This document shows positions 1 through 9,196 of a DNA stretch of 64,000 bases, one piece after another (position 1 is the first letter of the stretch; each line of letters starts with the position of its first letter). The notes beneath the pieces were generated by a model. It had not been told where the DNA came from and searched no databases. It worked only from the letters and a program-made list of their open reading frames with translations. Made by a program: the position numbers and the translations under genes. This stretch comes from Pseudoalteromonas aurantia 208 (GTDB lineage Bacteria > Pseudomonadota > Gammaproteobacteria > Enterobacterales > Alteromonadaceae), in assembly GCF_014858725.1 (NCBI RefSeq), contig NZ_AQGV01000015.1, forward strand, positions 868,001 through 932,000, in the 5' to 3' direction.

Positions 1-1734
1 TTTATCAAACAAGAAGCTGAACTAATTTCTAGTAAGAAACAAGATATTGAAGATTTTGTGTTAAGAGCTTTAAAACAGTTAACTAGCGAAAATAACTCGG
101 TTATTTTGATTATAGATAACGTAGATCGTGCTCATGAAAAGTTTCAGGAAGAAATGTATGCATTGTCACACAAAATATCTTCATTTACTGGAGCAAAGAC
201 GATAATAACACTTAGGGAATTTACCTTCTTTAAAAATAAAAGTGGTGGATTTCTTGATGTAAGATCTGATGATAAAGTTATTCATTTAAAAGCTCCTGAT
301 TTTGAAAAGTTAATTTCTAAACGTATAAAATATATAGAAACTCAGCTAGATGATGATTATCGAAAGAAAGAATGGCGCAGGAGATATGGAAATTACGATG
401 ACTTTTTAAAGGGGATGAGACAACATGCATCTGCTATTAAAAAAAGTGTTCAGATATCTTCGGATGGTCATAATATTTTAGAAACATTGTCATCCATATC
501 TTGGCACAATATTAGATATTTTTACGAGCTGTTAAAACGTGTTCATCGGCAGCTAGGTTCTACAGATATTTGGAATAGCAGTGAGGTCATCGCAGCTTTA
601 ATGGCCTCTACCGAAATAGGTGAAAAGCCCACACTACCTAATTTATTTATCCCCTACCAAAATGTAAATCAAGCGTATTTTCTGAAGCTAAGGTTGATTG
701 CATTCTTGAGCATTTTGAAGGCAGGGGAAGTAACAAATGGCGTTCCTGTAAATAGAATAATTGACTTTTTGAAGTTATACGGATACCAAAGGGGGTGGAT
801 CACTGCAAGTTTAACTGAGTGTGTAAAACAAAGGTTGATTGAATGTCTTGAAATACCATCCGAAGCAGAGTCAATTGAAAATTTTGAGTTAGATTACGAT
901 GGTACTTATAGGTTATCGCCCTTAGGGTTACTGTATTTAAACCAAATAATCAAAAATAGGACATATCAGTCCCTAATTTCTGTTGACTTACCATTTCACT
1001 CTTTACTTGATTTTGACTCAATAAAAGATGAATTTGATCTTGTTATTTCTTGTATGACAGACCAAAAAAAGTCTCTAATATTTAAAGAAGGGTTGGATAT
1101 TATTGTTAATTCAAGTCTTCCTCAAAAGACTGGAGAGTATCTCAGCAAAGAGCTAATAAAAGAGCAAACTTTAACAGAAGGCTTCCTGTCTCATTCAGAA
1201 TTACAGCTCACGGAGCGAAAAGTTCAAGAATTATTCATGAGTTTGAGTGAATTTGATATTACAAACTCACAATCAACTAAGTACAGCGAACCTACTTCAA
1301 AAAGTGATACTGAGATTGGTGGACAGCAATGCTTGAAATTTGAAGATGATGAAGATGAAAATGAAAATTTTGAGCTAGTAGCAACAAGGGAGTGTGAAAT
1401 TGATCATCGAGATTTTGTACAGTCATTGGAGTACGAGTTTGATGATTGTAATTATTTAGGGACTGAATATATCCCTCTAATATTCTGTGCTTTGAGGCTT
1501 AGACTAATTGAGGGAATAGAATATAGTTCAGGTGCAGAACTAACCAAATTAATAAATGATTATCTGGTTAGTGACACGAATCAAAAATTTCCAAACAATG
1601 TTTCAAGAGCGCTACGCTCGGCGAAACTTCAATCGCAAAACTGGCTAGATTGTAGAGCCGACATGCATGTAAAAAATAAAATGTTTGGATTGACTGACTG
1701 CTGGGAAAAGCACTGGGCTGAAATATTCCTTTAG
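1..1734 (+). CDS. P-loop NTPase-like protein, 5'-truncated by window edge
   Basis: The reading frame is open from base 1, so the start and N-terminal part lie outside the window; GTG at 58 is probably internal. Near the visible N-terminus is a hydrophobic strand ending in an acidic residue (VILIIDNVDR, encoded at about 97-129), which looks like a Walker B of a STAND/AAA-type ATPase. It is followed about 30 residues later by IITLRE, resembling a sensor-type strand with arginine. No Walker A is visible, so it should sit upstream. The remaining ~480 residues are mostly helical-looking, with an acidic patch (FEDDEDENENFE) near residue 430 of the visible part. There is no signal peptide or membrane segment in the visible part. 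The gene is AT-rich compared with most of the window. Large NTPases of this kind are often accessory or defence proteins, but the function cannot be assigned from this fragment. Confidence 0.7.
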   Translation, partial: FIKQEAELISSKKQDIEDFVLRALKQLTSENNSVILIIDNVDRAHEKFQEEMYALSHKISSFTGAKTIITLREFTFFKNKSGGFLDVRSDDKVIHLKAPDFEKLISKRIKYIETQLDDDYRKKEWRRRYGNYDDFLKGMRQHASAIKKSVQISSDGHNILETLSSISWHNIRYFYELLKRVHRQLGSTDIWNSSEVIAALMASTEIGEKPTLPNLFIPYQNVNQAYFLKLRLIAFLSILKAGEVTNGVPVNRIIDFLKLYGYQRGWITASLTECVKQRLIECLEIPSEAESIENFELDYDGTYRLSPLGLLYLNQIIKNRTYQSLISVDLPFHSLLDFDSIKDEFDLVISCMTDQKKSLIFKEGLDIIVNSSLPQKTGEYLSKELIKEQTLTEGFLSHSELQLTERKVQELFMSLSEFDITNSQSTKYSEPTSKSDTEIGGQQCLKFEDDEDENENFELVATRECEIDHRDFVQSLEYEFDDCNYLGTEYIPLIFCALRLRLIEGIEYSSGAELTKLINDYLVSDTNQKFPNNVSRALRSAKLQSQNWLDCRADMHVKNKMFGLTDCWEKHWAEIFL

Positions 1735-2224
1735 GAAGAAATTGAATAACCTTTACTGAGAAATAACAAAGACATATATGGGCACTCACAGTGTGTCAAA
1801 CAAAATAACTCTGGCGGGGTAGAATAAACTACCTCGTTTTTCATTTCGTCGCTGCCACTGTTTGACGTTTGACCCATTTGCAATAAAGCGTTGCTCTGAC
1901 ATATATCCGGGTTTAACTGTTATTTCAGTGCCCGTAATGAGCTTCGAGCCCATACACCCTAATTTGAATACACCCAAGCGGTTTATATACCGTGCCTTTG
2001 TCGGGTTTTGTATAGACAGGCTAGGCCTTTTTTCATCTAACTCTGTTTTTAAACGTTACCTTGAACCTGGTTGCATGAACGTATGGGGCGGTAATATTCA
2101 TTTTTAGAGGGGAGTTACACACCTATCAACACTCAAAGAAATCACGTGTTCAGGTTTAAATAATATCATGCGATTGATAGAACTAAAGTCATTTAATGCC
2201 CTATTTGATTCTCCTTTTAACGTG
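1735..2224. other. Gene-poor stretch, possible decayed DNA
   Basis: About 490 bases between the NTPase-like gene and the porin terminator hold only short overlapping open frames on both strands (1862-2107 plus, 1786-1977 minus). Neither has a convincing ribosome binding site or a recognisable domain. The DNA may be a remnant of a lost gene or the edge of an accessory island, but no intact feature could be supported. Confidence 0.4.
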
Positions 2225-2264
2225 AAAAAAAAGCACGACTCACTGGTAGCATATGTGTCGTGCT
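2225..2264 (-). terminator. Rho-independent terminator of the porin operon
   Basis: Read on the minus strand, an 8-bp perfect stem AGCACGAC/GTCGTGCT (2232-2239 with 2257-2264) is followed directly by a run of eight T (complement of 2225-2232). It lies about 30 bases after the stop codon of the porin gene. Confidence 0.85.
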
Positions 2265-2294
2265 CTTATTTACATCAAGTTACAATACCAACGC

Positions 2295-3437
2295 TTAGAA
2301 CACAAAGTCTACGCCTAGGCTGATAGCGCGTGCATCTCCATGATATGCCCAGCCTGTTGCTTTATCTCCTTGGTCAACAAATTTGTCATACTGTATTTTA
2401 AATGCGGCGTTCGGCAGGAAGTTATAGCGAACACCATAGCTAAGTACGTAGTGTTCTTCTAAGTCTTCCGTAGGCACTTTTGTTCGCTCTTGATCCGCTT
2501 TTGAATAGGATATATAAGGTTGGTAGTCATCCCAATTGTATACTAGTGACAGTAAGTAAGTTGGAAATTCAGTGCCAACTTCATCATCATATTCTACAAA
2601 GTTAACATCAAACAATAAGGTAAATTGATCTAACGAAACATTGCCGCCAACACCGATAAAGGTTTGTGAAAAAGGTGTGTATGGGTCGATGCTGCCATCT
2701 TGCTGAATCGTTTCTCTATCACGATCGTTTTGAAAATAGACAAACCGCACATCAAAGTTGTCGCCTGAAATATTCCAATTCATGCCGGTAATGTCAGTCC
2801 AAAACTCATTGACAGTTCGAGCATTGCCCCCGTAAAGTTTGTTGTAATACAACATTTCTACATTATCGTCTGAATATTCATTCCCGTAAAATACCGTTAA
2901 TGTATTTGAATAGTCACCTATTTCAAAATCATACAGTGCACTAATGCCATTAAACTGGGTAACTTGCCACCAATACAAATTTGACGGTGGGCGCATCCAC
3001 GGATACGCATAACCCACTTCTGAAAACTCAGAAAAATAGTACATGGGTATATTACGCCGACCAGCCATCAATGTTAGATCGTCAGTCGCTTGGTAGGTCA
3101 CGTAGTACCAATCAAACTCGGGTTCAAAATCATCGATGCCTTTGGCAACTAGTTGTGCAGTGACAGAAAAATTGTCGGCTAAGTCCATGACACCTTGAAC
3201 AGCAAAGATAGACTCAGGTTTAATACTAATATCGTTATCGTATTGACCAACATCGTAAAAATCGGCGGTAAGTATTTCATCTCGTGTTTGACCTGGGTTT
3301 AAAGGGTCATCAACGGTGCCGAGTGTTTTACCTGCGATAACGGATCCATAACCACTGATCCGCATTTCAGCAAAAGCACTTGATGAAACGAGCATCGCGA
3401 TACTAGAAGTAACAGTGAGTAATTTTTTCATAATCAT
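2295..3437 (-). CDS. Outer-membrane porin-like beta-barrel protein
   Basis: The 380-residue protein starts with a clear Sec signal peptide (MIMKKLLTVTSSIAML, cleavage near SAFA-EM). The mature part is rich in alternating aromatic/polar strands (FDWYYVTYQ, FDVRFVYFQND, YQPYISYSK) and ends in an aromatic residue (GVDFVF), as expected for a BAM-assembled outer-membrane barrel. It is probably a general or anion-type porin. It is the second gene of an operon, 8 bases after the PstS-like gene, and is followed by a strong terminator. Pairing of a PstS-like periplasmic protein with a barrel suggests oxyanion or phosphate-related uptake, but the substrate is not readable from the sequence. Confidence 0.85.
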   Translation of the reverse strand: MIMKKLLTVTSSIAMLVSSSAFAEMRISGYGSVIAGKTLGTVDDPLNPGQTRDEILTADFYDVGQYDNDISIKPESIFAVQGVMDLADNFSVTAQLVAKGIDDFEPEFDWYYVTYQATDDLTLMAGRRNIPMYYFSEFSEVGYAYPWMRPPSNLYWWQVTQFNGISALYDFEIGDYSNTLTVFYGNEYSDDNVEMLYYNKLYGGNARTVNEFWTDITGMNWNISGDNFDVRFVYFQNDRDRETIQQDGSIDPYTPFSQTFIGVGGNVSLDQFTLLFDVNFVEYDDEVGTEFPTYLLSLVYNWDDYQPYISYSKADQERTKVPTEDLEEHYVLSYGVRYNFLPNAAFKIQYDKFVDQGDKATGWAYHGDARAISLGVDFVF

Positions 3438-3445
3438 ACCTCTAC

Positions 3446-3886
3446 TTAAAATGTGGCTACAACTTTAACGGTGTCTGAGATTGCGCTTGCGTCGACATAA
3501 CCAATTGCATCGGGATTTGATGCGACGGCCGCAATTACATCGCTGGCTGAACCCATTTCTTGTGGGGGAGTACCTTTACCTGTAAATAAGATCTTAGACC
3601 AGTAGGCCTTCACTTGACTGCTCGACTTACCAATCACTTTTTTATTAAATTCGTCGGTAACAGGGTCTTTAGAGCTGGTGCTGATTAAAATCGCAGATCG
3701 GCCATTGGAGAAAGACTTGGCTTTACCCAAAAAAATCTTTTTAATGTGCTTTTGATCAAATGAAGAGGCGTTGCTGGGGTGAACAACGATAGCGACTTCA
3801 GCGAAGGCGCTAGAGGTATTAAATAAACTGAAAGTGGAGACAGCTAGAATAACTTTCCACGTTACTTTTTTTACAGGCCATAACAT
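3446..3886 (-). CDS. Small PstS-like periplasmic substrate-binding protein
   Basis: This 146-residue protein has an N-terminal signal peptide (after MLWPVKK, hydrophobic stretch, cleavage near AFA-EV). The mature part resembles one lobe of phosphate-type periplasmic binding proteins: AIVVHPSN at the start, KKIFLGKAKSF in the middle, and a C-terminal DAIGYVDAS motif typical of PBP-like phosphate ABC substrate proteins. It is much shorter than PstS (about 320 residues), like the single-domain PBP_like_2 proteins often encoded beside porins and sensor kinases in Alteromonadales. No ABC transporter genes are nearby, so it may act as a ligand sensor or porin partner rather than in classical transport. 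It is the first gene of a two-gene operon. Confidence 0.8.
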   Translation of the reverse strand: MLWPVKKVTWKVILAVSTFSLFNTSSAFAEVAIVVHPSNASSFDQKHIKKIFLGKAKSFSNGRSAILISTSSKDPVTDEFNKKVIGKSSSQVKAYWSKILFTGKGTPPQEMGSASDVIAAVASNPDAIGYVDASAISDTVKVVATF

Positions 3887-4309
3887 ATGAAATTCCTTGT
3901 GTAATTGCAGGGAGTTATAAATTATTCTTACAAAAGTAAAAATAGCTGCAACTGTACGTTAAGCAAGTATTTATGGCGGAAATATTAGTGATTAGATAGG
4001 AAATAGCGTCTTCTAAGGCATTGAATTTCGGTTGTAACAATTGTGCTGCTGATAGCTGATAGGCTCAGAGCTAGGCTATACAAAAGCAACACGTTTTTTA
4101 GGTGGGGCAATTTGGTCTTTTATTGCAAGGTTTGATATTTTCACCTTAATATCGCGTATTTATACAAGATAACAATATTGGCATAAATTCCATTCGTCAC
4201 ACTCTATGCTGCCGACATTTTTGGCGTTGAGTTATGCGCATCTGAGAGTCTAATGAATCGCTTAGTAGCGCAATAATGTATTTAACAATATGTATTAAAA
4301 GCCGTATTA
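3887..4309. other. Intergenic region upstream of the PstS-like/porin operon
   Basis: Over 400 bases without a coding region. It presumably carries the promoter of the minus-strand PstS-like/porin operon. I saw no repeat, RNA fold or clear operator apart from the palindrome at 4310-4327. Confidence 0.4.
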
Positions 4310-4327
4310 AGCCACATGCATGTGGCT
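4310..4327 (-). terminator. Perfect 18-bp palindrome after the metalloprotease gene
   Basis: AGCCACATG/CATGTGGCT is a perfect inverted repeat 21 bases past the metalloprotease stop codon. On the minus strand it is followed only by a weak T-rich tail (TTAATAC), so it may be a weak intrinsic terminator or a protein-binding palindrome. Confidence 0.45.
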
Positions 4328-4347
4328 ATTTTAATCGGTAATTACCA

Positions 4348-5805
4348 TCAAGTAGTGGCTATAATTTCCCAGTCGGTACACTGTAGGTGGTCGCTAGTCG
4401 CGTTGCAAAGTGCAGACCAAATAGTCACAAAATGGGCTTTTTGAATATCACTACCACTGTGCATAATACTATTTGAAATAGCGGTTAACAAAGGGGGACC
4501 AGACAGGTAAGGGTGAGAATTCTTATATTTCTTATAGATCCAGTTATCTTGACCGAATTTATCTTTAAGTTGTCGTTTGCGTGTAGAGTGTAGGTCGTTT
4601 TTTTCATCTATTTTTTGCTGCGCATACCTTGCTTCTGGTTTTTTGGCTATGGTGGTGGTTGAAATTAAATTTGGCAGTGGAATATTCGCCTGTGTGACCA
4701 TTTGGGTGTAACCATCTTGCATTAAACGCAAACGGTCGGACCCGGTTGTCACTGAGGTGGATGCTAAAGTGACCGGCCAAACACGATCAAGTTGGATTTT
4801 CGATAGAGTAGAGTTACTGTGAATGCCAAGGTACTCATCGGGCAAGCCAAGCATATGTCCAAATTCGTGTGTCATAACTATGTATTTGTGAGGCACTGTG
4901 CGTTCGACGTTGTTCGGCGTTCGAATAACAATGAGTGCCCCCCCATCTTGGCCTGATGTGGTGTGGTTACGTGGCCGTGTTTTTAGAAATTTAACGGCGT
5001 CTTTTGCCCATTGTTCAGAGGTATCTGATGCAATGGCAAAGTTGTCGCCTGTAATACGGGTGTTAATGTAGTTAGCAATTGCAGTGGCACGATTGGACTC
5101 TAAATTGTGTGTAAACGTGCCATCATTTTTGCCTTTTAGGCCGATGATATACGCTTTTATACCCAGCACATCAGATGTTCGTCTCATTCTTACAATTGCA
5201 AGAAAGCGATCTAGGTAGGTTTTCATACTTGATGGTAATATATGTTGATTCGCTGAAAAAGTAACATAGTCCCCATCGCCTGCTGGCAATAAACTTCGTA
5301 ATCCGGCGCGGATCAGTCCTTCTTTGTAATTAAAAATGTATTCTTGATTTTTGGTAATATCAACTTCGTTGGCGAAGTTGTTCACACCACACACATGTGG
5401 GGTTACACCGTGATTTATGCCGCCACTTGATTTATATCGGGCAAGTTTTTTTACTTCAATAACATATTGGCAATAGGCAGGGTTGTTTACTTGGGCAATG
5501 ACAAAGTCAATATTCATGACAAACTCTTCCCAACCTTGTTTGATACAACGAATTTTATAGTTATCTGACCATTTATCGATAATGGCACGACGCGTATCGC
5601 GTTTGAAATCGCTTTTTTGGATCATTGTCCAAGTGAGTTCATCTTGGGTATTATCAATAAATCGATAAAAAACTTTAACAATAACCGTGATTTTTTTCTT
5701 GTGTGGTTCTACTTTAAGGTCAAATTTTCCGATATTGGTAGCAGGTACAAAACTTTTGACAGTGAGGTTACCTCTTATGCCATCCCTGATAAATTCATCT
5801 TTCAT
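4348..5805 (-). CDS. Zinc metalloprotease with OmpA-like segment, no signal peptide
   Basis: A 485-residue protein. Residues 313-325 read HEFGHMLGLPDEY, a metzincin-type zinc site (HExxH with downstream GLxDE), so the C-terminal part should be a metallopeptidase. Residues about 180-295 (VTFSANQHILPSS..., LESNRATAIANYI) resemble the OmpA/MotB C-terminal fold that binds peptidoglycan or acts as a structural module. The N-terminal ~150 residues are unrecognised. There is no signal peptide or membrane helix, unusual for a secreted protease, which hints at delivery by a specialised secretion or contractile injection system, or at cytoplasmic action. The gene is monocistronic. ATG at 5805 is the first in-frame start. 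The peptidase call is firm from the motif; the delivery idea is inference. Confidence 0.75.
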   Translation of the reverse strand: MKDEFIRDGIRGNLTVKSFVPATNIGKFDLKVEPHKKKITVIVKVFYRFIDNTQDELTWTMIQKSDFKRDTRRAIIDKWSDNYKIRCIKQGWEEFVMNIDFVIAQVNNPAYCQYVIEVKKLARYKSSGGINHGVTPHVCGVNNFANEVDITKNQEYIFNYKEGLIRAGLRSLLPAGDGDYVTFSANQHILPSSMKTYLDRFLAIVRMRRTSDVLGIKAYIIGLKGKNDGTFTHNLESNRATAIANYINTRITGDNFAIASDTSEQWAKDAVKFLKTRPRNHTTSGQDGGALIVIRTPNNVERTVPHKYIVMTHEFGHMLGLPDEYLGIHSNSTLSKIQLDRVWPVTLASTSVTTGSDRLRLMQDGYTQMVTQANIPLPNLISTTTIAKKPEARYAQQKIDEKNDLHSTRKRQLKDKFGQDNWIYKKYKNSHPYLSGPPLLTAISNSIMHSGSDIQKAHFVTIWSALCNATSDHLQCTDWEIIATT

Positions 5806-6079
5806 CTAAACTCTTTTTTATCACACTGTAAATTACGCGTAACTATAGCTGAATGTGTGCATCGGAGCAAAATTTAAGCCTCTATATTTAAAGCATTTTT
5901 TAAATGTAATATGCGGGGGTGAAGCGCTGCAAGCCTTGCTTTAATCATTTTAAACGGTGTATTTTCGAAAATATGAACCGGTGATTGGAAGTATTATAAA
6001 TACGCTCACATAGTCATTCTTTACGGTGATAAAAAATCTTAAACCCAAGGCATAAAGTCGTTCACTCATGCTTGTTTTA

Positions 6080-6823
6080 TTAAAGATCTATTTGGCTATC
6101 AGTACGCAGCTGTGATGGTGTCATACCGAAAAACCGCTTAAATAGCTTACTGAAATAGCTAGGGTCCACAAATCCGGTGTCAAAACACACGGATGACACG
6201 GGCAGCGTTGTCTCGATAAGTAGTTTGCGTGCTTGTTCTAATCTGATCTCAATCAAAAATTGCTTAGGGGTTTTAGCTAGGTGTTTTTTAAATCGTCGCT
6301 CGAGTGCACTAACTGACAGGTGAGCGATGTCAGCAAGTTGTTCGACAGTGATCTGATCGTGATAATTGGTGCGGATAAATTCAACCGGTGTTTTTATGGC
6401 GTCAATATTGGCGAGCGTGGTTGAAGTTTTCTGTAAATGCCGTGTTATACCATAAGTGCCGATGATCTTATTCTTGTCATCAAAAATGGGTCTTTTTGTG
6501 GTGGTAAACCAAGCTAAATCTCCCTTTTTGGTTTGATTCATTTCGAACCGCTCAGTGACGCGCTCCCCTTTGAGTACATTGTTATCGTCTTGAATAAATT
6601 GGCGTGCAACATGAGGCGGCGAAAAATCAAAATCATTCTTGCCAATAATATTTTCTAGCCGTGAAACCCCCATGTGCTCTAAAAAAGTATGGTTCGCATA
6701 TATAAAGCGGTGCTTAGAATCTTTCACCCAAAATAAAATGTCTGGAATGAAATCGTACATGAGTGCTATTTGTTTTACCCCCATTTTCTCCATAAAAATT
6801 AGTTGTTTATCGTTCTTTTCCAT
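6080..6823 (-). CDS. PAS-AraC transcriptional regulator
   Basis: The 247-residue protein joins an N-terminal PAS domain (about 20-125; IPDILFWVKDSKHRFIYAN and the PAC-type GTYGITR) to a C-terminal AraC/XylS double helix-turn-helix (about 145-243; ISALERRFKKH-like recognition helix and the GFVDPSYFSKLFKRFFGMTP signature). AraC regulators usually carry a cupin sensor, so a PAS sensor suggests response to a small aromatic, haem or flavin ligand or to redox rather than sugar binding. The gene is divergent from the 7.0-13.7 kb sugar operon, with 147 bases between starts, and is its most likely regulator. A GAGGT ribosome binding site precedes ATG 6823. Confidence 0.88.
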   Translation of the reverse strand: MEKNDKQLIFMEKMGVKQIALMYDFIPDILFWVKDSKHRFIYANHTFLEHMGVSRLENIIGKNDFDFSPPHVARQFIQDDNNVLKGERVTERFEMNQTKKGDLAWFTTTKRPIFDDKNKIIGTYGITRHLQKTSTTLANIDAIKTPVEFIRTNYHDQITVEQLADIAHLSVSALERRFKKHLAKTPKQFLIEIRLEQARKLLIETTLPVSSVCFDTGFVDPSYFSKLFKRFFGMTPSQLRTDSQIDL

Positions 6824-6970
6824 CGCTTTGTAACCTCTATTTTTGGTCGGAGCTTAAAATGACATGACGCTGAATTAGTTATATAGTTCACTGAATTTAT
6901 CTTACCCACATAAGTGACAAAATCATAGACTGGTCGTTAAAGAATAAAATGAAAAAATGAGTAACAGCCC

Positions 6971-8137
6971 GTGAAAAGAATAAAAATGGGGATGGTAGGG
7001 GGAGGCAATGGTGCGTTTATTGGTGCAGTACACCGTATGGCCGCCTCATTAGATGGTGATATAGAGTTAGTGTGTGGTGCTTTTAGCGCCAATGAACAAA
7101 GCTCTATGCGCTATGGACAAAGCTTAAATTTAGATCCTGCTCGATGCTATGGTTCTTACCAGCAAATGTTCATTGAAGAAGCGAAACTACCCTCTTCACA
7201 AAAAATGGATTTCGTCGTTGTGGTCACGCCGAATCATTTACATTTTCCTGTTGCTAAAATGGCACTAGAAGCTGGGTTTCATGTGCTCAGTGATAAACCC
7301 GCCACTTTTGATTTAACACAAGCATTGCTGTTGGAGGCGTTGGTGGAAAAGTCTGGGCGTTTGTATGGACTGACACATACATACACGGGCTACCCATTAA
7401 TCAAACAAGCAAAGCACCTTGTAAAGCAAACTGATTTTGGTCGAGTTACGAAAGTGGTTGTGGAATATAGTCAAGGCTGGTTGGCGGTGGATGACGATAA
7501 CAAGCAAGCTCAGTGGCGACTCGACCCACAGCGCAGTGGTATGAGTTGCTGCATGGGAGATATCGGTGTTCATGCTGCTAACCTTGCTGAGTATGTGAGC
7601 GGTTCAGATATTACGGCAATCTGCGCAGATTTAACCGCCAGCAAAACAGGCCGAGTACTTGATGATGATGGCAGTGTGTTATTGCAGTTTAATAATGGCG
7701 CAAAGGGCGTTTTGCTTGCCAGTCAAGTGGCGGTTGGAGATGAAAATAATTTAACTTTGCGCGTATACGGAGAGCATCAGTCTCTGCAGTGGAGCCAACT
7801 TGACCCCAATACTTTACTGTTAAAATCAGCAGTTCACCCAACACAAGTGATCCGAACCGGTATGGCCAGTCTTTGCACGCAGGCGAAAATGGCGACGCGT
7901 TTACCCAGTGGACATCCTGAGGGATATATTGAAGCCTTTGCCAATATATATCGAAATTTTACGATGCAGATCCGTGCCTTCGAACAGGGGGATGCTACGG
8001 CCCTGCATAACTTTGACATACCAGACATCTCAGATGCTGTTAGGGGTATGGCATTCATTGAACATGTTGTTGCCGCGAGCCAATCAACACAGAAATGGCA
8101 CCCAATATCATTGGTGCCCACACCGAGGTCAATATGA
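6971..8137 (+). CDS. Gfo/Idh/MocA family oxidoreductase
   Basis: The 388-residue cytoplasmic protein has an N-terminal Rossmann fold with a glycine-rich loop (GMVGGGNGAF, 7-16), VTPNHLH and the SDKPATFDL motif (DKP at 108-110, equivalent to the EKP motif that carries the catalytic lysine in this family). The C-terminal half is the GFO/IDH/MocA alpha/beta domain. Members oxidise or reduce sugar hydroxyls with NAD(P). As first gene of the operon with sugar isomerase-like and GMC dehydrogenase genes, it probably reduces or oxidises a keto-sugar intermediate. It starts with GTG at 6971, and its stop overlaps the next start (ATGA at 8134). Confidence 0.88.
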   Translation: MKRIKMGMVGGGNGAFIGAVHRMAASLDGDIELVCGAFSANEQSSMRYGQSLNLDPARCYGSYQQMFIEEAKLPSSQKMDFVVVVTPNHLHFPVAKMALEAGFHVLSDKPATFDLTQALLLEALVEKSGRLYGLTHTYTGYPLIKQAKHLVKQTDFGRVTKVVVEYSQGWLAVDDDNKQAQWRLDPQRSGMSCCMGDIGVHAANLAEYVSGSDITAICADLTASKTGRVLDDDGSVLLQFNNGAKGVLLASQVAVGDENNLTLRVYGEHQSLQWSQLDPNTLLLKSAVHPTQVIRTGMASLCTQAKMATRLPSGHPEGYIEAFANIYRNFTMQIRAFEQGDATALHNFDIPDISDAVRGMAFIEHVVAASQSTQKWHPISLVPTPRSI

Positions 8138-9192
8138 ATCAAATAAAAGGCCCTGGAATATTTTTAGCACAGTTTATTCAGGATGAAGCGCCATTTAACT
8201 CTTTATCAGAAATCGGCCAATGGGTTGCTGATTTAGGTTATAAATCGGTACAACTTCCGACGTGGGACAAACGCATTTTTGACCTAGAGCTGGCGTATGA
8301 AAGTGACAGTTATTGCGACGAAGTCAAAGGGACTCTGCAAGATTTAGGGCTGCAGATCAGTGAGCTTTCAACGCATTTACAAGGTCAGCTCGTGGCGGTT
8401 CACCCTACGTATGATAAACAGTTAGATGCCTTTGCGCCCCTTGAGTTCCAAGGGAATGCACAGGCACGCACACAGTGGGCCATTGCACAATTGAAGATGG
8501 CGGCAACAGTCAGTGAGAAATTGGCACTCACTGCACATGCCAGTTTTTCAGGCTCATTGTTGTGGCCAAGTGTTTATCCGTGGCCGCAACGGCCAAGTGG
8601 GCTAATTGACGAAGGGTTTGCGGAGCTCGCCAAGCGCTGGACTCCTATTCTTGACACATTTTTAGACCGCGGTGTCGATGTGTGTTTTGAACTACACCCG
8701 AGTGAAGACTTACACGACGGGGCAACGTTTGAACGATTTTTGACAGCAACAAATGCGCATCCAGCTGCAAATATTCTTTATGATCCGAGCCACTTTGTTT
8801 TGCAGCAGCTTGATTATCTCGCTTTTATTGACCATTACCATGAGCGTATCAAAGCGTTTCACGTTAAAGACGCGGAATTTAGAATGAATGGCAAAAGTGG
8901 CGTATATGGCGGTTATCAAGATTGGCAACATCGGCCCGGTCGTTTTCGCTCGTTAGGTGATGGGCAAATAGATTTTAAGCAAGTGTTTAGCAAGCTGACT
9001 CAATATGGGTTTGATGGATGGGCGGTGCTTGAATGGGAGTGTTGTATAAAAGATGCGCACGAAGGCGCCAAAGAGGGCGCGCCATTTATCAATAAGCACC
9101 TTATTAAACCTGCACAGCGTGCGTTTGATGATTTTGCATCGAGTCAAGCTGACAGTCAATTGAATCGCCAAATTTTGGGCCTAATGGAGTAA
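8134..9192 (+). CDS. Sugar phosphate isomerase/epimerase-like TIM-barrel protein
   Basis: A 352-residue protein of the AP endonuclease 2/xylose isomerase-like TIM-barrel family. I place the start at ATG 8134, which overlaps the previous stop in an ATGA and has GAGG about 6 bases before it; a frame extension to 8095 would lie inside the upstream gene. Likely metal ligands occur in the usual order: Glu in CFELHP, Asp/His in YDPSHF, His in FHVKDAEF, Glu in VLEWE. Members of the family isomerise, epimerise or dehydrate keto-sugars. In this operon it is likely to act on the keto-sugar made by the GMC or Gfo/Idh enzyme. Confidence 0.87.
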   Translation: MNQIKGPGIFLAQFIQDEAPFNSLSEIGQWVADLGYKSVQLPTWDKRIFDLELAYESDSYCDEVKGTLQDLGLQISELSTHLQGQLVAVHPTYDKQLDAFAPLEFQGNAQARTQWAIAQLKMAATVSEKLALTAHASFSGSLLWPSVYPWPQRPSGLIDEGFAELAKRWTPILDTFLDRGVDVCFELHPSEDLHDGATFERFLTATNAHPAANILYDPSHFVLQQLDYLAFIDHYHERIKAFHVKDAEFRMNGKSGVYGGYQDWQHRPGRFRSLGDGQIDFKQVFSKLTQYGFDGWAVLEWECCIKDAHEGAKEGAPFINKHLIKPAQRAFDDFASSQADSQLNRQILGLME

Positions 9193-9196
9193 AACA

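Noticed and set aside
1786..2107. Overlapping open frames on both strands downstream of the NTPase-like gene
   Set aside because: No ribosome binding site, no recognisable domain, and mutual overlap on opposite strands; treated as non-coding.
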